In this document: positions 1 to 5,011 of the stretch, piece by piece | Layout: each line of letters starts with the position of its first letter | How positions within the stretch are numbered: the first letter of the stretch is position 1 | Origin: CAYFKJ01 sp964528595 | Lineage (GTDB): Bacteria; Pseudomonadota; Alphaproteobacteria; UBA2966 | Assembly (NCBI GenBank): GCA_964528595.1 | Contig: CAZGTM010000105.1 | Span: 1-8,542, forward strand | Direction: 5' to 3' | Length of the DNA stretch: 8,542 bases | Program-made: the position numbers and the translations under genes | Notes under the pieces: model-generated | Told to the model about the DNA's origin: nothing | The model's database searches: none | Seen by the model: the letters and a program-made list of their open reading frames with translations, nothing else

Positions 1-679
1 ATGCGTCTTTGTCTGCAAATCTTGCTGTTGCTGTTCTTTTGTATTTCGCTACGCCGATAATCAGTGCAACGGCGTTTTGATTTCGCCTACCTGAGAACGA
101 GGTGGGATCAAGCGGCGAAAACGACGGTGCTGACACTAGTTTTGGGGAAATTCTAACTAGATTTACGGTTTTTTGGGACTTGTTGCCCCATTCGTCGATT
201 GCAACAATCGACACGCTACCACCACTAATGGGCACGTATCGGGAGAACGAAAAATTTCCGTCGGGTTCTACGATAACCGCTCTGCCACCAACAGAAACCT
301 GAGAAATAATGCTTGCGTCAGAAACACGTCCAGAAATGATTGGTTTGTCACTATTAACTTCGATTGAGGATGCAATGGAGATTGTCGGGGAAGAGGTGTC
401 CTGTTTCTTCAGAGCCGGTATTATTGGTCTAACAGTTTCCTTGGATGTTTCGGAGCTCTTTCGTCCAGCTGAAGTGGGCTGACCTCCTGCCATGTTCTCA
501 AAGATGCCTGCGCAGCGGTTGCCCTTTTTGACGTAGCCCTTGTTGCAGCCCCATGAGGAGCCGTACACGTAGCTATTGGCTGGCTGACCCGGCAAAGTCT
601 GTGCCCGCGTCGCTCCAAAGCCCACAGACATCAATACGGCTGCATACGAAATTAATCCTAAACGAAGAAGTTTTCGCAT
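1..679 (-). CDS. Exported caspase-like (peptidase C14 type) protein, N-terminal part, runs off the left edge
   Basis: Reading the minus strand from the ATG at 679 gives 226 codons with no stop before the window edge, so the gene is partial. Residues 1-26 form a signal peptide (MRKLLRLG, hydrophobic core, likely cleavage after ATRA). A short two-cysteine module follows (Cys45 and Cys56, pattern WGCNKGYVKKGNRC), as seen near the N-terminus of other secreted bacterial proteins. A Thr/Ser/Lys-rich linker leads to a beta-rich Ig-like segment (about 97-176; SGRVSD, GGRAVIVEPDGNFSF, VAIDEWGN). From about residue 202 the sequence AVALIIGVAKYK and then RFADKDA matches the first strand and helix of bacterial caspase-like domains (consensus like ALVIGI..Y and Y-A-D-DA). 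The catalytic His and Cys lie outside the window. Family assignment is by motif only; substrate is unknown. The start is supported by the signal peptide and a GGGG run 9-12 bases upstream. Confidence 0.72.
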   Translation of the reverse strand, partial: MRKLLRLGLISYAAVLMSVGFGATRAQTLPGQPANSYVYGSSWGCNKGYVKKGNRCAGIFENMAGGQPTSAGRKSSETSKETVRPIIPALKKQDTSSPTISIASSIEVNSDKPIISGRVSDASIISQVSVGGRAVIVEPDGNFSFSRYVPISGGSVSIVAIDEWGNKSQKTVNLVRISPKLVSAPSFSPLDPTSFSGRRNQNAVALIIGVAKYKRTATARFADKDA

Positions 680-811
680 CCCCTGATCCCCAAGTGCCGC
701 TAAGCGCAAATGTATTACTGGTAGCAAACCACCCAAAGCTGTTTGCGTCAATCTGGCCTGGGTAATGGAAGGACTAGAACCGGTTTTGACGCTTAGCTGT
801 CGCGCTGCTCC

Positions 812-922
812 CTAACGCCAAGGCAGGTCGGAGCCGGGGCAGGCAATACTACCAACTTCTTCCTCAGCCGTTTGAGCAAGAGCCTTGACGAGTTCGCGCA
901 AGCGCAGTCGGGCCTGTGGGTT
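812..922 (-). other. In-frame continuation of the XRE regulator beyond the amber codon
   Basis: In the same frame as the XRE gene, 36 sense codons follow the TAG before a second TAG at 812-814. The first part, NPQARLRLRELVKALAQ, looks like the conserved C-terminal helix of the family (x-P-x-x-R-x-R-x-x-ELVKALA). A single-base change of a Tyr codon (TAC or TAT) to TAG would explain the break. I see no separate start or ribosome site for this piece. Confidence 0.6.
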
Positions 923-1276
923 CTACAGCCGGACAAATTCCAGCGTTTCGTCGCGTGACATAACATCGTCGGGCTCCGCCGAGGGCATGAACCTTTCCCC
1001 GATACGGGTCTCTACATTCCCCGGCATGTCGTCGAAGAAGAAGGACACTGGAACGTCGAGAAACTCCGAGAATTGAAGCAGGCGGCTCGAACTCATCCTG
1101 TTCGCCCCCCGCTCGTACTTCTGGATTTGCCGAAAGGTCAGTCCGACGGCTTTAGCCAGTTCAGTTTGGGTCTTCTGCATAAGTATTCGCCGCAGTTTGA
1201 GACGGCTGCCGACATGCACATCAACGGGGTCGGGGAAATTGGCCGCGGTGGTGTTCCTGGTTCTGGTTGAAGTCAT
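923..1276 (-). CDS. XRE-family helix-turn-helix regulator, C-terminally truncated by an amber codon
   Basis: A 117-residue DNA-binding protein. Residues 15-23 (FPDPVDVHVG) and the HTH at about 23-77 (RLKLRRILMQKTQTELAKAV, LTFRQIQKYERGANR, LDVPVSFFFDD) are typical of the alphaproteobacterial single-domain XRE repressors. The ATG at 1276 is preferred over a TTG at 1339 because the family normally begins about 20 residues before DPVD; no good ribosome site is visible for either. Usual members continue after the ETLE-x-VR motif with a Tyr-rich stretch and a basic helix ending in ELVKALA. Here FVRL is followed by TAG (923-925), and the missing C-terminal helix is readable in the same frame beyond it. 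It may therefore be a pseudogene, a functional shortened repressor, or a sequencing error. Target genes are unknown. Confidence 0.75.
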   Translation of the reverse strand: MTSTRTRNTTAANFPDPVDVHVGSRLKLRRILMQKTQTELAKAVGLTFRQIQKYERGANRMSSSRLLQFSEFLDVPVSFFFDDMPGNVETRIGERFMPSAEPDDVMSRDETLEFVRL

Positions 1277-1562
1277 CTTTGCCGGTCGATACTCGGGGAT
1301 CAACTTGCGACTTTGTTTTCGGTTGCCTCGCTCAAACAATCTCGTCTCAAAATTTTTTGGAATTTATTTGCGGTCCGCCCGGCAAGTGAATGCTAAGGCG
1401 AGCGAGAATTACCTTTGAAGGAGCCTGCCTGGAAAACGGTGCTGATGAATATCAGATTGTTAAAAACTGTTAATCGGATGTTCAAATCAGCATGTACGGG
1501 GCAGCTATAAACGCGTTGTGAGATTGGGGGTTGGGGGTGATGGGCAATTTAGAACTCATCGC
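1277..1562. other. Intergenic region, no gene seen
   Basis: This 286-bp stretch separates the 3' end of the small exported protein gene from the start of the XRE gene, both on the minus strand. It is AT-rich in the middle and should hold the XRE promoter. I see no convincing -35/-10 pair, terminator, tRNA or short gene. A 7-bp inverted pair (CTCGCTC at 1327-1333, GAGCGAG at 1400-1406) is too short and too widely spaced to interpret. Confidence 0.5.
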
Positions 1563-2003
1563 CTACCACTTGCCTGTGCAGAAACCGAGGTATTGGGAGA
1601 TCATGGGATCGCCGCTAGTACCCACATGCCGTGAATGAACAGACACAAATCGGCCGTCAGGAGCCGCCTGCGTGTAAACGGAAGTGAGGTTTATGTTCCC
1701 TACGGCGGTTTGCTCAACAAAATGCATATTACTTTTGCCGCTTAGCACGATCAAATTTTCAGCCCCGGCATTGCCAATCATTTGGGCCGTTCCAGCTTTT
1801 GGATCGATAGAAGCAAGCACAAACTGCAAATTTCCTCCCTTTTCACTCTTGAATTCGCCATTTTCGAATACGTTAAATAATCCTTGTTCAAACGTGCACG
1901 TGAACGCGCTCGGGACTTTTCTCGATGCAGCAGAAGAACTGAAATTTGCAATCGCCAACGGCAATATACAAACAAGACCGATCAAAATATTTCGTTTCAG
2001 CAT
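1563..2003 (-). CDS. Small exported protein of unknown function
   Basis: A 146-residue protein starting MLKRNILIGL. Residues 1-26 are a clear signal peptide (basic start, hydrophobic core 5-20, Ser/Ala-rich cleavage region), so the mature protein of about 120 residues is probably periplasmic. The mature part has exactly two cysteines, Cys36 (AFTCTFEQG) near its start and Cys142 (YLGFCTGKW) near its end, placed so that a disulfide could tie the two termini together. The body is rich in short beta-like segments (LQFVLASID, NLIVLSGK, HFVEQTAVGNINLTSVY). I recognise no named family. The ATG at 2003 is chosen over a TTG at 2042 because only it gives a clean signal peptide, it has GGA about 9 bases upstream, and the longer version would run through a terminator-like hairpin. 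Confidence 0.65.
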   Translation of the reverse strand: MLKRNILIGLVCILPLAIANFSSSAASRKVPSAFTCTFEQGLFNVFENGEFKSEKGGNLQFVLASIDPKAGTAQMIGNAGAENLIVLSGKSNMHFVEQTAVGNINLTSVYTQAAPDGRFVSVHSRHVGTSGDPMISQYLGFCTGKW

Positions 2004-2025
2004 GATTTTTTCCAGTTTCACCGCC

Positions 2026-2048
2026 AAAAAAGGGCAAAGCAATTGCCC
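2026..2048 (-). terminator. Terminator-like hairpin upstream of the small exported protein gene
   Basis: On the minus strand GGGCAA, a five-base loop TTGCT, and TTGCCC are followed directly by six T. This is a short but perfect stem plus T-tract, as in intrinsic terminators. It lies after the sensor remnant (ending at 2098) and only 22 bases before the ATG at 2003. It probably stops transcription from upstream; an attenuator in the leader of the exported-protein gene is possible. The plus-strand reading has no T-tract. Confidence 0.5.
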
Positions 2049-2097
2049 CCCATGGCAGGTTGTTCCGCGTGACCCCCTTTGTCTTTATCTCGCGTTT

Positions 2098-2217
2098 CTA
2101 TGGTTTAAGGAACGGGTGTTTTTGTGATGAGTGCCTGAAGCGTTCATTGTGTCCGTTCTCCCATGTGCTTCCCTGATGGGTCTGAGGGAACCAAAGGTAG
2201 GTTTTGCTAAGCCAGTT
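2098..2217 (-). mobile_element. Possible transposase fragment (IS3-type catalytic Glu region) fused to the sensor stub
   Basis: The tail of the truncated sensor contains QGSTWENGHNERF (residues 152-164), which resembles the GSPWENGYNERFNG motif around the catalytic Glu in IS3-family integrases. Resemblance is confined to about 15 residues; the sequence after NERF (RHSSQKHPF) does not follow the family. No inverted repeats, target duplication or further transposase sequence is visible. If real, it is a small degraded insertion-sequence scar at the break point of the sensor gene. Confidence 0.3.
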
Positions 2218-2628
2218 CGAAGAGTGGATAAATTCCCCGAAGCGGGCATTGCTGGTGGAAAGAGTGCCTTCGACATGGGCCAAAGATTTCTTTGCGCGGG
2301 CTTGTTCACTGACAAGAAGCGCCGTTACCCATATGGCGAACAAGGCTAACGCGCGATTGATCAAAACGACGGTGGGGTCGCCACCGGCCGGCGAAAAGAA
2401 ATAGCCCAGGACGGTGAGAACGCTGCAGGCGGCGGCGGCCCAATAGACCGGACAGCGGGCCAGCCAGCTGCAAATCAGGACAACCAGGATATAAGGGACC
2501 GCGCCGGCAACGCCCAACGGGAAGGTCAGGTCGAATACAAAGACCGCTGCAGCGGCCAGGGTTGCGAGGCTTATTCCGAGGTATTCCGCAGAATGGGCTC
2601 CAAACCAGACGCGAATATAATTAACCAA
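2098..2628 (-). CDS. Truncated membrane sensor (N-terminal part of a histidine-kinase-like protein), probable remnant
   Basis: A 176-residue product starting at a TTG (2628) preceded five bases upstream by AGGGGG; a TTG at 2661 is the alternative. Residues 1-135 resemble the membrane input domain of sensor kinases and diguanylate cyclases: four hydrophobic segments at about 15-33, 36-56, 61-78 and 86-106, with the hallmark pieces VPYILVVLI, LTVLGYFFSPAGG and NRALALFAIWVTALL, then a short amphipathic linker (EQARAKKSLAHVEGTLSTSNARF). GEFIHSS at 131-137 looks like the start of a PAS domain (usual form FI-x-SASDW). From about residue 138 the similarity stops and an unrelated 39-residue tail follows to the stop. 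No HisKA, ATPase or GGDEF part is present in any nearby frame, so it should not signal by itself. It is best read as a gene cut by a deletion or insertion. Confidence 0.6.
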   Translation of the reverse strand: MVNYIRVWFGAHSAEYLGISLATLAAAAVFVFDLTFPLGVAGAVPYILVVLICSWLARCPVYWAAAACSVLTVLGYFFSPAGGDPTVVLINRALALFAIWVTALLVSEQARAKKSLAHVEGTLSTSNARFGEFIHSSNWLSKTYLWFPQTHQGSTWENGHNERFRHSSQKHPFLKP

Positions 2629-2808
2629 AGAGTCCCCCTGAATTACCCTCAATCTCAACAATTGGAATTGCTAATAAACCGTAAGGTAGAAATATTCTTG
2701 AATCAACCTGCGGCACTTGGTCATGGTGTGATTTTAGGTCGTATTTCATGGGTATATGGGCGGGCTTTGGAATAGGCTCAACCAAGGGTTAATTATCCGA
2801 AAAATATC

Positions 2809-4611
2809 TTATCCAGGATTGCGGTTTTCGCGCTCCAACCGGTAGGCCAGTTGCGGACGAGTAATGCCGAGGCGTCGGGCGGCCTCGGAGAGATTGCCGC
2901 CGGCTTGGGCGACGGTACGGGCGATCATTTTGTGCTCGATTTCGGCCAGCGGGACGCCGTTGTCCAGAAGGCCTTCAAGGACATCTTCGCTCAGGGTTCT
3001 CGCCTGCGGTTCCACGCCGACGCCGCCGTCCCGGCCGAGCTTCAGCATGACCGGCAGCAGCAATTCCTCCGAAGCGAAAAGATGGGCAAGGTCGATCGGC
3101 GAGTTGTCATCGCACATAATGACGGCGCGCTCGATCAGGTTCTCCAGTTCGCGGACGTTTCCCGGATAATCGTATTCATAGAGGCCATCGACTGCCCGTT
3201 GGGTAAAGCCCGTAACGTCTTTGCCGTGGAGTTTGGTGTAGCGGTGGAAGAAGTGATCCATCAGCAGCGGGATGTCGTCGCGGCGTTCCCGCAGCGGCGG
3301 CAGGTGCAGGGGAAACACGTCGAGCCTGTAGAGCAGGTCCATGCGGAAGGCCCCCTCCTTCACCGCCTCGCGTAAATCGACGTTGGTCGCGGCGACAATG
3401 CGGACGTCCACCTTGCGGGCGCGGGTGTCACCGACGCGTTCGATTTCACGCTCCTGTATCGCGCGCAGCAGTTTTATCTGCGCCGCCTGGGTCAGGCTGC
3501 CGACTTCGTCGAGAAAAAGGGTCCCGCCGTCCGCCCGCTCGAAGCGTCCGGGGCGCGAGGCGACGGAGCCCGTGAAGGCGCCCTTGACGACGCCGAACAA
3601 CTCCGCCTCGATCAGGTTTTCCGGTATGGCCGAACAGTTCACCGCGACGAACGGCTTGTCAGCCCGGTCGCTGATGTAGTGGACGGTTTTGGCGAAGACC
3701 TCCTTGCCGACACCGGTTTCGCCCTGAAAGAGGACGGTGGCGCTGGTCCGCGCGACCTTCTTGAGTTTATGGCAGGCGGCGACGAAGGCGGACGAGGCGC
3801 CGACCAGACCGCTGGGCAGGTCGGCCAAGTCGCCCGTGCGGCGGGGCGCTTGGCCATCGGGCGTATGCAGGCCGAGTTGTCGTTCCTCGAAACGGTTGAC
3901 GAAAGATTCCGGCTGCAAGCCGTCCAAATCCTCTTCAAGAACATCCGCCAGACCTTCCCACTCCTCCACCGGCTTGCCGATGATGCGACAGTGTGCGTGC
4001 CCGGTGGCGCGGCATTCGACTTCGCGGAATAGGATGGTGCGGCCCATGAAACTGGAGGTGTACCCGCCGAAGTAGCCGAGCTGCAGCCAACAGACCGGAC
4101 GATCCGACATGCCGTAGTTGGAAATATGGGCGTCGACCTCGAACGATTCGGACCAGGTGAATTCGCCGTAATAGGTGCCGGCTGAAATGTCAGCCTCCAA
4201 ACGAACGGCTTGGGGCGATGCTACACCTTGCAGATTGCGCAATTGCGGCCCGACTTTGAGCGCGTCCGTCACCGAATGATGAGGTTTCAGCTTCCGCGCC
4301 AAGGCGGCATCCCGGGCACCGCCGCCCCAGCCCATGCGGGTCAGCAGACCGCGGGCCTTGCTGTTGCCGACGCTGTCGATGAGCTCGCTGCGCAGCGCCG
4401 TCAGCGTCGACAGGTGGATCAAGGTGACGCGCTCTGTATCCAACCAGACGCGGCCCTCCTTGAACGAGAACCTCAGACGCTCCGCCAGATCGTCAATATC
4501 GGGAAAGCGGTCGTCGGCCTGAATTCCGGCCGAGGCCAGGCGCCCCGTCATGATGCGGCGTTTGTTTGGAAGTTGGGTTGCGGGGTCTTCTGGGGGGACT
4601 AATTCCGGCAT
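2809..4611 (-). CDS. DmpR/XylR-family sigma54-dependent activator, aromatic-compound sensor
   Basis: A 600-residue enhancer-binding protein, slightly longer than DmpR, XylR or MopR because of an N-terminal extension of about 19 residues. Order: XylR_N sensor (about 46-145; EGRVWLDTERVTL, ALARKLKP), V4R (about 148-215; GEFTWSESFEVD, VCWLQLGY, SFMGR, CRIIGKPVEEWE), linker, AAA+ domain (about 268-500) with Walker A GETGVGKE (297-304), GAFTGS sigma54-contact loop (344-349) and Walker B GGTLFLDEV (362-370), then a Fis-type HTH (about 572-592; NLSEAARRLGITRPQLAYRL). The four MopR-type zinc ligands are kept (Cys174, Glu197, Cys200, Cys208), as is the phenol-contacting Trp (Trp153), but the phenol-contacting His is Arg125. 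It is divergent from ppsA across a region with matching enhancer sites, so it very probably activates the pps operon. The ATG at 4611 has only a weak GGAA upstream; Met21 is the alternative start. Confidence 0.93.
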   Translation of the reverse strand: MPELVPPEDPATQLPNKRRIMTGRLASAGIQADDRFPDIDDLAERLRFSFKEGRVWLDTERVTLIHLSTLTALRSELIDSVGNSKARGLLTRMGWGGGARDAALARKLKPHHSVTDALKVGPQLRNLQGVASPQAVRLEADISAGTYYGEFTWSESFEVDAHISNYGMSDRPVCWLQLGYFGGYTSSFMGRTILFREVECRATGHAHCRIIGKPVEEWEGLADVLEEDLDGLQPESFVNRFEERQLGLHTPDGQAPRRTGDLADLPSGLVGASSAFVAACHKLKKVARTSATVLFQGETGVGKEVFAKTVHYISDRADKPFVAVNCSAIPENLIEAELFGVVKGAFTGSVASRPGRFERADGGTLFLDEVGSLTQAAQIKLLRAIQEREIERVGDTRARKVDVRIVAATNVDLREAVKEGAFRMDLLYRLDVFPLHLPPLRERRDDIPLLMDHFFHRYTKLHGKDVTGFTQRAVDGLYEYDYPGNVRELENLIERAVIMCDDNSPIDLAHLFASEELLLPVMLKLGRDGGVGVEPQARTLSEDVLEGLLDNGVPLAEIEHKMIARTVAQAGGNLSEAARRLGITRPQLAYRLERENRNPG

Positions 4612-4625
4612 CTCTGGATTCCGAA

Positions 4626-4641
4626 TTTATCAATTCATGAA
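4626..4641 (+). promoter_or_regulatory. Distal upstream activating sequence (XylR/DmpR type)
   Basis: TTTATCAATTCATGAA matches the XylR-type enhancer palindrome TTGATCAATTGATCAA at 13 of 16 positions and is itself an imperfect palindrome. Its right-hand partner is centred 41 bp away, about four helical turns, so both would sit on the same DNA face. It lies 15-30 bases upstream of the regulator's ATG. Confidence 0.65.
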
Positions 4642-4666
4642 CTGTATCTCAGCCAAATTAGAGGAT

Positions 4667-4682
4667 TTGATCAAATAATGAA
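4667..4682 (+). promoter_or_regulatory. Proximal upstream activating sequence (XylR/DmpR type)
   Basis: TTGATCAAATAATGAA matches the XylR-type enhancer palindrome at 13 of 16 positions with a perfect left half. It is overlapped by a perfect 12-bp palindrome, ATTTGATCAAAT (4665-4676). It lies about 165 bp upstream of the -24 element, a normal working distance for this family. Confidence 0.65.
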
Positions 4683-4684
4683 AG

Positions 4685-4733
4685 TCTACTGGTAATTTTA
4701 TTGCGAGAATTCTGATCTACCGGCAATTTTGTT
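4685..4733 (+). repeat. Pair of 18-bp direct repeats between enhancer and promoter
   Basis: TCTACTGGTAATTTTATT (4685-4702) and TCTACCGGCAATTTTGTT (4716-4733) agree at 15 of 18 positions and start 31 bp apart, about three helical turns. They immediately follow the proximal enhancer site and do not resemble it. They may bind a second regulator or form part of the regulator gene's own promoter on the other strand; no function is established. Confidence 0.55.
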
Positions 4734-4845
4734 TTTTAAAGCGGATAAAAACGTCTCGATAAGCGCTTAATTATCCATAAGTTTTTTAGGGGTTATTAAA
4801 TTCATCCGACCGAATTCACTGCTTATTCCATCCGAGCGGAAGAAC

Positions 4846-4860
4846 TGGCACAGGCGTTGC
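4846..4860 (+). promoter_or_regulatory. Sigma54 (-24/-12) promoter of the pps operon
   Basis: TGGCAC, five bases, then TTGC reproduces the sigma54 consensus with the required 10 bp between the invariant GG (4847-4848) and GC (4859-4860). Transcription should start about 12 bases later, near 4872, giving a leader of about 140 bases before ppsA. Its position downstream of two enhancer-like sites and beside a sigma54 activator gene makes the call strong. Confidence 0.88.
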
Positions 4861-5011
4861 GAAGTATAGCTCGCTACGTAGAAGACGTTTGTGGGTGCCG
4901 AGCCGTTGATTTCTACAGCGGGTCGGAATTGAGCGGGGGCTCAGGCGCAGCGGGGCACGGCACAAAAACAATAACGCCGGCTCCTCGATTTGAAACAAGA
5001 GGGAGGATTAT

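Larger units (their letters stand above)
4612..5011. promoter_or_regulatory. Divergent control region between the sigma54 activator and ppsA
   Basis: This 400-bp gene-free stretch carries, left to right, two enhancer-like sites beside the regulator start, a pair of 18-bp direct repeats, an AT-rich stretch of about 120 bp with a 10-bp palindrome TAAGCGCTTA (4760-4769), the -24/-12 promoter, and a leader of about 140 bases ending in the ppsA ribosome site GGGAGGA (5001-5007). The AT-rich spacer could allow DNA looping, but I found no clean IHF consensus. No small ORF with a good ribosome site is visible. Confidence 0.8.

Noticed and set aside
102..765. Several short plus-strand frames across the caspase-like gene, and a 65-codon minus-strand frame at 421-618
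   Set aside because: They are shadows of the long minus-strand reading frame from 679 to the edge, which has a signal peptide and recognisable domains.
2851..4602. Long plus-strand open frames of 100-170 codons opposite the sigma54 activator
   Set aside because: They lie antisense to a strongly recognisable gene, have no family-like motifs, and are expected in GC-rich coding sequence.
4612..4845. IHF binding site between enhancer and promoter
   Set aside because: No clean WATCAA-N4-TTR match on either strand; the nearest partial match overlaps the distal enhancer palindrome and is explained by it.
4870..5000. Structured riboswitch-like leader of ppsA
   Set aside because: Only short pairings (for example GTGCCG at 4895-4900 with CGGCAC at 4958-4963, and GAGC/GCTC near 4931-4942) are visible; no known riboswitch core is recognisable.
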